DNA of 9,931 nt. Origin: CAYWBU01 sp942491525. GTDB lineage: Bacteria; Desulfobacterota; Desulfomonilia; UBA1062. The translations under genes and the position numbers were made by a program. The notes below the pieces were generated by a model. It saw only the letters and a list, made by a program, of their open reading frames with translations. It ran no database searches and was not told where the DNA came from. This document shows positions 1-6,346 of this stretch, piece by piece (positions within the stretch are counted from its first letter, which is position 1; every line of letters starts with the position of its first letter). The stretch covers positions 1 through 9,931 of the forward strand of contig CALOBW010000004.1 of assembly GCA_942491525.1 (NCBI GenBank). The letters are read 5' to 3'.

Positions 1-420
1 GTTGATGGTGATCGCGTTCTGACCGGCGTCCTTGCCGGAAGAGTATTCGGCATCCAGAGCTATGCTATTCTCTCCGGAGGTGAGGGCGTTGGTTAGGTTG
101 AATGAAAATTCACCATCGCTGCCAAAATCAACTTTCTGGACAGGAGAACCATTGATGTACAGGGTTACCTCGCCCGGAAGAGCTGCGGCGGCCATGGGAA
201 CTACATTGATGTCATCAATTTGGCCCGTGATAAGAAGATCGGGGCTGGTTGTATAGCCGCCATTGGTGATGCCGCCGGCAATGGTTATTGATTTTGCCGG
301 CAGAGGAAAGCTTGAATTATCTCCATTGATCAGCATCAATATCGGGTCGTCATCTTCTCCTGAACATCCCGAAATAACCAGTAAAAGAATGAAGATCGGC
401 AATAAAAGTTTCTTATGCAT
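1..420 (-). CDS. Partial lipoprotein of unknown function (5' part only)
   Basis: An open frame of 140 codons begins at ATG 420 and runs off the left edge without a stop, so the C-terminus is missing. An AGGAG ribosome-binding site (426-430) sits 5 bases before the ATG. The protein starts with a short charged and hydrophobic leader ending in a lipobox (V-I-S-G-C, Cys19), so it should be a signal peptidase II lipoprotein. Ser at +2 would favour the outer membrane under the E. coli rule, but the host is unknown. After Cys19 comes an acidic linker (GEDDD), then a region rich in Thr, Gly, Asn and Ile with alternating hydrophobics (for example G-E-V-T-L-Y-I-N-G-S), typical of beta-sandwich or Ig-like extracellular domains. 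I do not recognise a specific family. It follows the coiled-coil gene by 54 bases and is probably the next gene of the same operon. Confidence 0.8.
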   Translation of the reverse strand, partial: MHKKLLLPIFILLLVISGCSGEDDDPILMLINGDNSSFPLPAKSITIAGGITNGGYTTSPDLLITGQIDDINVVPMAAAALPGEVTLYINGSPVQKVDFGSDGEFSFNLTNALTSGENSIALDAEYSSGKDAGQNAITIN

Positions 421-456
421 AGTTGCTCCTGCTAGTTTGAATGCAATATTTATAGC

Positions 457-478
457 ATAGACCGGTGGGCTGGTCTAT
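457..478 (-). other. Small inverted repeat over the stop codon of the coiled-coil gene
   Basis: Arms 457-463 and 472-478 (ATAGACC / GGTCTAT) form a perfect 7-bp stem with an 8-base loop, overlapping the stop codon at 475-477. No T-run follows on the minus strand, so I do not call it an intrinsic terminator. It may be a weak processing or stability hairpin between two operon genes, or chance. Confidence 0.3.
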
Positions 479-969
479 TCCTTGTCCTCAAAATCAGATG
501 TATCGTTGCCTTGAGTCAGTCTTGGCGGAGTGAAAACTTTGCGCACCAGGGCTTTGACGCCGGTCTCGGTCTGCTCGACCTCAACTTCGGCCTCCTGCAT
601 GACCATCTCCCAGGTGGCGGCAAAGCCGGGGGCCTTGGCCAGCATGTTGTGGATGGCCTTGTCGTAGACATTCAGCAGGCGCAGCTCGGCGCGGCCGGGT
701 TTGTGCTGCAGGGTTTTGATGGAGATGCGCAGGTTTTCATTCTCTCTCTTCAGCTTGTTCAACTCATCGTTGCGGGTGCGGTGGCCTTCGGCATCGATCT
801 CCATCTTGGTGTGCAGGTGCTCTCTGAGCTTGGCCAGCTCGCTTCTGTTTTCGCGAACCTTCATGATACCCTTGAGCCAGGCAAAGAGCGCCACAGTCAG
901 GCCAATCGTCAGGCCGAACACAAACTGGTTTTTGAGCATTTCAAAAATAAAATTTAGAAAGTCATTCAT
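475..969 (-). CDS. Membrane-anchored coiled-coil protein, unknown function
   Basis: 164 aa from ATG 969, with a modest AGGA site 6 bases upstream. Residues about 12-34 form one hydrophobic segment (FVFGLTIGLTVALFAWLKG), likely a single N-terminal transmembrane anchor. Residues about 38-88 are highly charged with heptad-like spacing (REN, SELAKLREHL, NDELNKLKREN, LRISIKTL) and predict a coiled coil. A more globular segment follows (about 90-150: GRAELRLLNVYDKAIHNML, then an acidic VEVEQTETG stretch), and the tail is acidic and probably disordered. With no cleavable signal peptide and positive charge after the helix, the coiled coil most likely faces the cytoplasm. I do not recognise a named family. 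It lies 56 bases after the GNAT-like gene on the same strand and is probably co-transcribed. A scaffold or assembly partner is possible but not shown. Confidence 0.8.
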   Translation of the reverse strand: MNDFLNFIFEMLKNQFVFGLTIGLTVALFAWLKGIMKVRENRSELAKLREHLHTKMEIDAEGHRTRNDELNKLKRENENLRISIKTLQHKPGRAELRLLNVYDKAIHNMLAKAPGFAATWEMVMQEAEVEVEQTETGVKALVRKVFTPPRLTQGNDTSDFEDKE

Positions 970-1025
970 ATCTCATCCTATGCCCCTCTTATCGGTAGGG
1001 ATTTAAAAAGGATTTAATCGGAATG

Positions 1026-1868
1026 TCAATTAGATAAGCTGGTTTCGTAGTTTTCCAGAGAGAAACGGCTGGCAAGTCCCAGTCTGGGGTTGCGCCAGGC
1101 CTTGTGGCCGATGTCGATCTGCAGGAAGAGGGCTGTAACTGTCATTACCATGGATGTGGACATGCTGCCCATGAAGAGCAGGGCGTCGCCGCGTTTAGCG
1201 CAGTCAAAATCGGGCGGGAATATCTTATGTTGCGGGGCTGTCTGGTGCGTTTTGAGCGAGCCAGGAAAGAGTCCCTTTATGAAAAATGGAAATTGCTGAT
1301 TTAAAACCTGCCAGCGGTTGCGGCGCAGGTGATGGTCGCGGATCTCAATCAGTTTGGGGGATGGCTTGAAAGAGTGGTCGCGGCTCATGAAACGATACTT
1401 GTGGATGCCCATGATCAGACCGGGCGACGGGGTGGTGCAGATGCCCACGATTCTCTTGATATTCGGGTCTCGCTGTAGTCCCAGGCAGGCAACCCGGCCC
1501 AGTAGGGCCGTCATTGTGCGGCCCAGGTAGCGTCGTCGGTGGCTGGGAGAGACCATCATTTCGTCGGGCGAGATCACCCCATAGTCCTGCATGCGCCAGG
1601 CTGATCCGACGCAGAAGGCCGCCAGCTCCCCTTTGTGGGTTGCATAGATCAGCAGGTCGCGGCCGCTCAGATAGGCCTTGAAATCCTGCTGGGCGCCCCA
1701 GCATTCAGCCTCCAGGCCGGCACAGGCGTCAATAATCAGATCGATGTTGGGTGTGGTCTTGAGGTCAATCAGGTAGAAGCTGTAGCGGTTATTGCTGATC
1801 AGGAGGAACTGCGGATTGTCGAGAAAAACAGGAGAGGTGGCCGGTTCGTGGTTGCATGAATTATTCAT
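1026..1868 (-). CDS. GNAT-like acyl/acetyltransferase
   Basis: 280 aa. I set the start at ATG 1868 (M-N-N-S) because GAGAGG lies 5 bases before it; the alternative GTG at 1874 falls inside that ribosome-binding site. The central part (about 70-135) fits the GNAT fold: a strand pair (DLLIYATHKGELAAFCVGSA), then D-E-M-M-V-S-P-S-H-R-R-R-Y-L-G-R at about 102-117, resembling the V-x-P-x-x-R-x-x-G acetyl-CoA pyrophosphate loop of motif A, and a following helix. Where GNATs usually have R/Q-x-x-G-x-G/A it reads RRRYLGR, so the loop is not fully canonical. About 110 residues after the GNAT core (basic HHLRRNRW, then a hydrophobic C-terminus) match nothing I know. In GNATs the reaction is acyl transfer from acyl-CoA to an amine; the substrate is unknown. 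It is 56 bases downstream of the capA-like gene. Inverted repeats cover its ribosome-binding site, suggesting translational control. Confidence 0.65.
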   Translation of the reverse strand: MNNSCNHEPATSPVFLDNPQFLLISNNRYSFYLIDLKTTPNIDLIIDACAGLEAECWGAQQDFKAYLSGRDLLIYATHKGELAAFCVGSAWRMQDYGVISPDEMMVSPSHRRRYLGRTMTALLGRVACLGLQRDPNIKRIVGICTTPSPGLIMGIHKYRFMSRDHSFKPSPKLIEIRDHHLRRNRWQVLNQQFPFFIKGLFPGSLKTHQTAPQHKIFPPDFDCAKRGDALLFMGSMSTSMVMTVTALFLQIDIGHKAWRNPRLGLASRFSLENYETSLSN

Positions 1869-1879
1869 AGCCACCTCTC
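1832..1879 (-). promoter_or_regulatory. Hairpin sequestering the ribosome-binding site of the GNAT-like gene
   Basis: The plus strand carries GAGAGGTGGC at 1832-1841 and its exact reverse complement GCCACCTCTC at 1870-1879. In the mRNA the upstream arm (1879-1870) contains the Shine-Dalgarno sequence and the downstream arm lies in codons about 10-13 of the gene. A perfect 10-bp stem with a U-G extension can therefore form around a roughly 27-base loop holding the AUG. If it folds it would mask the ribosome-binding site. The regulatory role is inferred. Confidence 0.5.
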
Positions 1880-1894
1880 GTCTGTGTGGGGTTT

Positions 1895-1917
1895 GAGAGG
1901 TGCACGCGGCACCTCTC
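1895..1917 (-). promoter_or_regulatory. Intergenic hairpin after capA-like stop, sharing arms with the RBS hairpin
   Basis: GAGAGGTGC (1895-1903) and GCACCTCTC (1909-1917) form a perfect 9-bp stem with a 5-base loop, 7 bases after the capA-like stop codon. No T-run follows on the minus strand, so it is a poor intrinsic terminator. The arm nearer the downstream gene (1903-1895 in the mRNA) can also pair over 8 bp with the Shine-Dalgarno arm at 1879-1872, giving a mutually exclusive fold. Confidence 0.55.
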
Positions 1918-1924
1918 GGTCTAA

Positions 1925-3136
1925 TTAGTTTTCAAAAGTAGCCTGATTGTCGCTGATTCTGGTCTTGTGTGGGGTTGCCGCGATTCCTGATACCTCACCT
2001 TCGCTGTCAAAATTGATTTCAACTTCCAGAGCGTATCCGTCCTGGGTTACAGAGGTGCAGTTATTGGGGGCCAGGAAGTTGCCCAGCGAGTAGGCAATCA
2101 CGCCATTGTGGTAGCTGACTGCCGGCAGACGCTTGTTGATGTGTGAGTTGATCACCATGTCGGCGCCCAGATCCATGATTCTGTGCATGACGCTGATCAT
2201 GTCGGCTTCGGGAAGTTGGTCAGCAAGTTCGCCCATGTGCATGTCGACGATGATGAACTTGGCTTCCTGAGCCTTGGCAGAGGCGATTGCGGTCTTTACC
2301 TTCTCAGCGCCTTTGGCGTTAAGCTCGTAGCGCCCGGTGAATGTATTCTCGGTTAAATCAGCATAGGCGATGCCCGAGGTTGATGCCTTGGTCAGACACT
2401 TCTCCTGGGGGTTGCTGCTGATGGCCTTGGTGCTGGCCTTCTTGGCCATTGCCTTGCTGCCGCCCTTGAATGCGCCGAAGGCGATGTAGGCGATCTTGTG
2501 ACCGCGTACGTTGCCTATGATCGGGGCATAGGCATCATCATAATGGTAGCCACCGCCGACATAGCGCACGCCGGCGATGTCCAGGTTGTAGATGGTGTTG
2601 TCAAATTCGGTAGCTTTGAAGGGGCGGGGCATAAGGTCGCCGTCGTCAGTGTGGTCGTTGGCCAGGGAGACGATGTCAAAACCTGCATACTTCAGACCAT
2701 CGCCGGCTGCTTTGGGGGCGATGAACTTATCGCCGGTAAGCTGATTGGGAGCGTTGTGAGAGATGACACACTCCAGGTTTGCATAGGCGATATCTGCATT
2801 TTCAAGTGCCTCTTTAACTCCATCACGTTTGAACGGGTAGGTGAAGTCGCCGTTGCCTCTGTTGGGGTCCATGACAGTATTGGTGATGTTACCGCCCATG
2901 TTGAGTTCTCCCACAAACAGCAGGTTGACCTTGTTGGGATCACCATTGGGATCGCCAAAGTTAAAGCTAGTCTGGCGCTTTTCATAGACATTGTCGTCAC
3001 TGTTGGCGGCCTGATCGCCGTTGCCCACTGTCAGGGCAATCGGACTGTCGCTGCTTGATTTGTTACAACCGCTTAGGAAGCTGGTTGCAAAAATCAAAAC
3101 CAGTAATATGCTGAAGATTGAATTAAATCTTTTCAT
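1925..3136 (-). CDS. CapA-like lipoprotein (PGA_cap / metallophosphatase fold) with altered metal site
   Basis: 403 aa from ATG 3136, with AAGGAG (3146-3151) 9 bases upstream. A leader ends in lipobox L-S-G-C (Cys24), so it should be a lipid-anchored envelope protein; residues 25-70 are a low-complexity linker. The rest follows the CapA (PgsA/PGA_cap) pattern known from poly-gamma-glutamate synthesis: FVGELN (74-79), N-L-E (120-122), SLANDHTDDG (157-166), DMHMGEL (298-304), GADMVINSHINK (324-335) and AYSLGNF (348-354). The family usually has G-D, L-A-N-N-H, H-x-G and G-S-H-P-H at these places. Here Asp is Glu77, the second Asn is Asp161 and the second His is Asn334, so metal binding may be altered or lost. 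It starts 20 bases after the AAT-like gene and is surely in its operon. No PgsB or PgsC is visible, so poly-gamma-glutamate synthesis is not supported. Confidence 0.85.
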   Translation of the reverse strand: MKRFNSIFSILLVLIFATSFLSGCNKSSSDSPIALTVGNGDQAANSDDNVYEKRQTSFNFGDPNGDPNKVNLLFVGELNMGGNITNTVMDPNRGNGDFTYPFKRDGVKEALENADIAYANLECVISHNAPNQLTGDKFIAPKAAGDGLKYAGFDIVSLANDHTDDGDLMPRPFKATEFDNTIYNLDIAGVRYVGGGYHYDDAYAPIIGNVRGHKIAYIAFGAFKGGSKAMAKKASTKAISSNPQEKCLTKASTSGIAYADLTENTFTGRYELNAKGAEKVKTAIASAKAQEAKFIIVDMHMGELADQLPEADMISVMHRIMDLGADMVINSHINKRLPAVSYHNGVIAYSLGNFLAPNNCTSVTQDGYALEVEINFDSEGEVSGIAATPHKTRISDNQATFEN

Positions 3137-3156
3137 CTCAATATTCTCCTTCTCAA

Positions 3157-4818
3157 TTAATCGATTACAAACTCATCCGCGAGATAAGCGTCGTAGAGGT
3201 CCTGAACCATGTCCCATGACAGATCCGCAAGGTTGCCGCCGATGCCTGCATTAACCCGGGCAATGAAGTCATCCTGAACCGGGTGGGTCTTGGCCTGAAT
3301 GGCTTCGAGCACGATCTTGTTGATGGTGTAGTCGTCAGGGCCCCAGATGGTGGATCCGCCGTTGGACTCATAGAGCTGTCCGTCGAGGATTTCGCGGCGG
3401 TTGGCTTCGCGGTTGATCATGCAGGTGTCGCTCCAGTCGTAGTAGATGGGGTTGCCGTCAGCGTCGAGAGAAATGTCAATGCCATCTTTATAGACCAATG
3501 GGTTAACCGCAGTACCGGCCCAGAAGGGCATGAATACGGTGGCTGAAGGCTCGCCCAGGGCGGCCCACATGGTGGTCTGGGCAGCGAGGGTCGGGTTGGG
3601 AACACCATTGATGACCACACCGCTTCTGGTGGCTGAACGGCTGATGCAGAAGGTGCTGCTGTAGTGGGCAGCATCTGCATCCATACTTTCCTGCTCTCCC
3701 ACAACGTTCATGGCCACATCGAAGATCAGGTTTTCATAAGTCAGAGCAGCAAGGTAGTTGCCATCGGCATCTTTTTCGGTCAGCTCGGCAAAGATCTCGC
3801 CCAGGCGCACGTTGCGCTCAACGCCGCCGTTGCGGTTGATGTAGCTGTTGTTGTTGGTGCGGTGTACGTAGCCGGGGAATGCCTTGGGGGGATCATTTGG
3901 ATCGGCCAGCTTCAGTTTAAGGAAGAGGTCGCCGGTGCCGGCGTCCTGGTATGAGTAGGTGACCAGTTCGCCAAGATCAGTGGTTTCAATCTGGCTCCAC
4001 TCATAGGTGACAACTTTATCTTCGCCTTCGACGATGTGGTAATTCCAGCCAAATGCATCACTTTTTTCATACTTGACAACTCTTTCGCTGATCTGGCCGG
4101 TGTTGACGTCGATCTTTCTGAACTTGATCGGGTGGCCGTCGCCTTTGAGCTTGCTCCAGTTGGAGAGACCCGGCTCTCTGCCGCCCAGGCCGGTGTAGAG
4201 CTCGTAGAGGGCCACATTGCCTTCGGCGTCCAGGGCCACAAAGTTGCCGCTGATTGTAAAGTTGTTCTGTATGCCAAAGTACTCGGCAGTGTTCTTGTGG
4301 AACTCTTTGATAAGCAACTCAAAGTCTGCCAGGGTGGCACAGTACTGCAGGGCGGCTTTCAGGAGCAGGGTGTTGCAGTTCTCGATCTCGTTCTTGGGGT
4401 TGGTGTAGTCCTCGTAGACCGAACTGACGGCGATGGCGAAACCTTTTTCGTTAACGCCGGCCGAGGGGTTGGTGGTGTCACCGGTGGTGGTGGTGCTGGC
4501 CACATGGTTGTTATCATTGTAGACCAGGGTGTAGGCGCCGCCAACAGGCTGCCACGGGATTGTCGAGTTGGCTTCGGCGGCCGGGAAGTTCTTGATCTCC
4601 TGGTGCCAGTTGGCAGACTCGTCGCGGTTCTTGAAGATGGCGGGTGCGCCGTCGTTGAACCAGTTTACAGTTTCTCCGTCGGCATTAGTTGTTTTACCTG
4701 CAATAGCTGCAACGTCACAGGCATCAGCTGATGAGACCGGGATAAGGCAAGCCGAGAAAGCCATGGCCCCCATTACCAAAATGCTCGATAAGCGATTAAC
4801 CATAGTTGAACAAAACAT
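3157..4818 (-). CDS. Exported AAT-like (C45-type) Ntn cysteine amidohydrolase/acyltransferase, paralogue 1
   Basis: 553 aa. The frame opens at a TTG at 4902, but the start is ATG 4818: AAGGAGGAG (4822-4830) lies just upstream and the signal peptide begins there. The leader ends A-D-A|C-D, so signal peptidase I would leave Cys34 as the new N-terminus, the expected nucleophile of an N-terminal-nucleophile hydrolase. Family marks follow in order: F-K-N-R-D (62-66), A-G-V-N-E-K-G-F (120-127), S-G-N-F-V-A-L-D (190-197) leading to A-L-Y-E, and the late T-M-W-x-x-L-G-E-P block. These match the acyl-CoA:6-aminopenicillanate acyltransferase / choloylglycine hydrolase superfamily, which makes or cleaves amide bonds. 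The substrate is unknown. It is larger than its paralogue at 6347-7804, with extra sequence before K-N-R-D and a Thr-rich stretch at about 108-116. A second Cys (Cys24, F-S-A-C) makes a poor lipobox. First gene of the left operon, behind a sigma-54 site. Confidence 0.82.
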   Translation of the reverse strand: MFCSTMVNRLSSILVMGAMAFSACLIPVSSADACDVAAIAGKTTNADGETVNWFNDGAPAIFKNRDESANWHQEIKNFPAAEANSTIPWQPVGGAYTLVYNDNNHVASTTTTGDTTNPSAGVNEKGFAIAVSSVYEDYTNPKNEIENCNTLLLKAALQYCATLADFELLIKEFHKNTAEYFGIQNNFTISGNFVALDAEGNVALYELYTGLGGREPGLSNWSKLKGDGHPIKFRKIDVNTGQISERVVKYEKSDAFGWNYHIVEGEDKVVTYEWSQIETTDLGELVTYSYQDAGTGDLFLKLKLADPNDPPKAFPGYVHRTNNNSYINRNGGVERNVRLGEIFAELTEKDADGNYLAALTYENLIFDVAMNVVGEQESMDADAAHYSSTFCISRSATRSGVVINGVPNPTLAAQTTMWAALGEPSATVFMPFWAGTAVNPLVYKDGIDISLDADGNPIYYDWSDTCMINREANRREILDGQLYESNGGSTIWGPDDYTINKIVLEAIQAKTHPVQDDFIARVNAGIGGNLADLSWDMVQDLYDAYLADEFVID

Positions 4819-5201
4819 TAACTCCTCCTTCGTATTGTTGACTTTTGTTATTTGGGTTAAGGAAAAAGGATAACTTTTGTGTTGCAGGCTCTCCCGTCCC
4901 AATAAAAACTAAAATTTGCAGTATAGTTAGCAAAAGGAGTGCCAGTGTGGTTTTTATGGTTAAGTTACTGTAATAACTATATCTATCAAAGTAATTTGCT
5001 ATTGTAAATATATCCTGAATGGCATTGAGGAAAATAAGTTCACTTTATTTCTTGAGAAAAAGTTTTCCCTACTGATGTTGATTGATTTTGCGTGGTTAGT
5101 GGCAGAAAACCATATGTAATCAAATGTAAATATTGGTATAAAAGTGTTGGTCTGAGTCGGTTTTGGAACTGCTGTAATATCGGTATGTGGCTGCAGTGAA
5201 A
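4819..5201. other. 383-base AT-rich intergenic region
   Basis: No ORF with a plausible start and ribosome-binding site was found on either strand. Besides the sigma-54 site it holds an imperfect inverted repeat GTTA-N6-TAAC (4964-4977), about 20 bases upstream of the -24 element. It also holds two TTACAT copies 10 bases apart (minus strand, about 5115-5130), which lie at a typical distance for an RpoN activator site. No intrinsic terminator was found after the membrane protein gene ending at 5202. Binding roles are guesses. Confidence 0.5.
4928..4945 (-). promoter_or_regulatory. Sigma-54 (RpoN) promoter for the AAT-like/capA-like operon
   Basis: Read on the minus strand: C-TGGCAC-TCCTT-TTGC-TA. 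The invariant GG (-24) and GC (-12) are separated by exactly 10 bases, and both TGGCAC and TTGCT match the RpoN consensus in full. Transcription should start near 4918, about 100 bases before the ATG at 4818. Such promoters need an enhancer-binding activator and are normally switched by a signal. Confidence 0.75.
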
Positions 5202-6173
5202 TTACATCGAAGCGTCAGGCTGGCCCAGCAGAATATCCCCCTTCTTGAGGTAGTAGATGCCGATGGGGATGCGCAGCAGGATCAGGCTGGTGGAGTAGGT
5301 GATGCTGAAGGCCATGATGGCAGACGGGGTGCCGTAGTCCTGGAAGAAGTAGAGCATGGCGGCCTGGATGGTGCCCAGGCCGGCCGGGGTGATGGGCAGG
5401 TTGCCGATGAAGAAGATGATCGGCACAAAGGCCATCAGGGAGAGCAGGGGGATGTGGATGTTGAAGGTCTGCAGGCCGAAGTAGAAGAAGAGGCTGAAAG
5501 AGGCGAAGTAGAGTCCGCGGTAAAAGGCGATTGTCAGGTATGCGGCCGGTTTGATCTCGCGGAAGGACTGTAGGACATTCAGGTTCTTGAAATTTTTGAT
5601 AAACCTGCATTCAGGCAGGTTCTGGAAGATGATTACGTTGAGGGTGCCGAAGGTGCAGATGAAAGCGCTCAGGTACATCAGCAGAGTGATCATTTGCGAT
5701 CTGTTAACAGTCAGGAGAGCACCGCAAGTTGCCATGAAGGTCAGGGCGATGATCTCGATAAAGAGGTAGAAGAGCATCAGGCTGGCGGTGCGCGTCAGCG
5801 GGATGCTGTGGCGCTGGTTGAGGGTGACGGCCATGCCGCCCACGCCCAGGTTGTAGTTGATGACCATCAGCAGGTAGGTCAGCCCGCGCACGTTCATGAT
5901 CTCATGATAGGGTATGCGGTGGCCGTAGTGTCTGAAGAGGGCGTGCAGGTTCTGGGAATCGATCAGAAACCAGATGAAGATGAAGATGAAGATCAGCGGG
6001 AAGTAGAGTGCCAGGTTGGCCTTGGATAGCGCTTCGGCAAACTGGTTGAGGTCGATATTCCAGAAGATGTAGCCCAGAATCAGCACCGCCCCCAGCCAGC
6101 GGCCGATCTGGCGCATGGGGTGTCTCGGTTCAGCCTTGACTGATTGGGCATAGTTATAAATTCTGTTCAGCAT
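5202..6173 (-). CDS. Polytopic membrane protein, YbhN / LPG-synthase-TM (UPF0104) family
   Basis: 323 aa from ATG 6173; the ribosome-binding site is weak (only GAG at a usable distance). Several long hydrophobic segments are visible, beginning at about 24-40, 57-72, 97-117, 131-155, 160-184, 210-234, 241-258, 262-278 and 285-309, giving about eight or nine transmembrane helices. The best family marks are NYNLGVGGMAVTL (106-118), in place of the usual N-x-x-x-P-x-R-x-G-E region, and N-L-P-I-T-P-A-G-L-G-T (258-268), characteristic of the YbhN/AglD/LPG_synthase_TM group. Members include the flippase-synthase domain of MprF and proteins that move or modify envelope lipids. There is no MprF-type C-terminal aminoacyltransferase domain, so lysyl-phosphatidylglycerol synthesis is not implied. 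It stands alone between the two AAT-like paralogues with its own sigma-54 site; lipid transport linked to the same pathway is inferred. Confidence 0.82.
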   Translation of the reverse strand: MLNRIYNYAQSVKAEPRHPMRQIGRWLGAVLILGYIFWNIDLNQFAEALSKANLALYFPLIFIFIFIWFLIDSQNLHALFRHYGHRIPYHEIMNVRGLTYLLMVINYNLGVGGMAVTLNQRHSIPLTRTASLMLFYLFIEIIALTFMATCGALLTVNRSQMITLLMYLSAFICTFGTLNVIIFQNLPECRFIKNFKNLNVLQSFREIKPAAYLTIAFYRGLYFASFSLFFYFGLQTFNIHIPLLSLMAFVPIIFFIGNLPITPAGLGTIQAAMLYFFQDYGTPSAIMAFSITYSTSLILLRIPIGIYYLKKGDILLGQPDASM

Positions 6174-6210
6174 AAGTGACTCAGTTGATTCTAAGTATTG
6201 ATTATATTAA

Positions 6211-6227
6211 AGCAAGGTTGATGCCAT
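6211..6227 (-). promoter_or_regulatory. Sigma-54 (RpoN) promoter for the YbhN-like membrane protein
   Basis: Read on the minus strand: A-TGGCAT-CAACC-TTGC-T, with GG and GC separated by exactly 10 bases. One base differs from the core consensus (TGGCAT for TGGCAC). Transcription would start near 6200, roughly 27 bases before the ATG at 6173, a sensible leader length. Confidence 0.7.
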
Positions 6228-6229
6228 GC

Positions 6230-6299
6230 GTTATGTTGCAGTGTTGCTTAAAATGTTTCCTGTAAACTGGATGTTAGTTGAGTTTGTAAAGTTATGTTG
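6230..6299. repeat. Direct repeat GTTATGTTG upstream of the sigma-54 site
   Basis: Two identical 9-base copies lie at 6230-6238 and 6291-6299, 61 bases apart, close to six helical turns. The downstream copy adjoins the -24 element. They could be paired activator sites or chance. Confidence 0.3.
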
Positions 6300-6312
6300 G
6301 CACCCAGAAATA

Positions 6313-6340
6313 GCGGGGTGGAAAAAAAGTGCCACCCCGC
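6313..6340 (-). terminator. Likely terminator after the second AAT-like gene
   Basis: GCGGGGTGG (6313-6321) pairs perfectly with CCACCCCGC (6332-6340) around a 10-base loop, starting 6 bases after the stop codon. On the minus strand the loop contains seven T and the stem is followed by TATTTCT, only a partial T-run. Position and strength support transcription termination or 3'-end protection. Confidence 0.6.
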
Positions 6341-6346
6341 CCAGAT

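Noticed and set aside
1925..3136. Poly-gamma-glutamate capsule operon based on CapA
   Set aside because: No CapB/PgsB ligase or CapC/PgsC protein is nearby, and key CapA residues are substituted.
4036..4731. Plus-strand open frame of 231 codons
   Set aside because: It lies fully antisense to the AAT-like gene, which carries clear family motifs. The plus frame encodes Val/Gly-rich sequence with no recognisable domain and is a codon-bias shadow. The same applies to 511-957 and 2498-3058.
4735..4749. Cys24 of the 553-aa AAT-like protein as a lipobox cysteine
   Set aside because: F-S-A-C lacks the usual Leu/Val/Ile at -3. The paralogue has no equivalent, and Cys34 aligns with the paralogue's +1 Cys and has an ideal A-x-A site.
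4819..4902. N-terminal extension of the 553-aa AAT-like protein to TTG 4902
   Set aside because: The extra 28 residues precede a complete signal peptide and a strong AAGGAGGAG site directly in front of ATG 4818. They would spoil export.
5202..6173. MprF lysyl-phosphatidylglycerol synthase
   Set aside because: Only the membrane part is present; the soluble aminoacyltransferase domain is absent at 323 aa.
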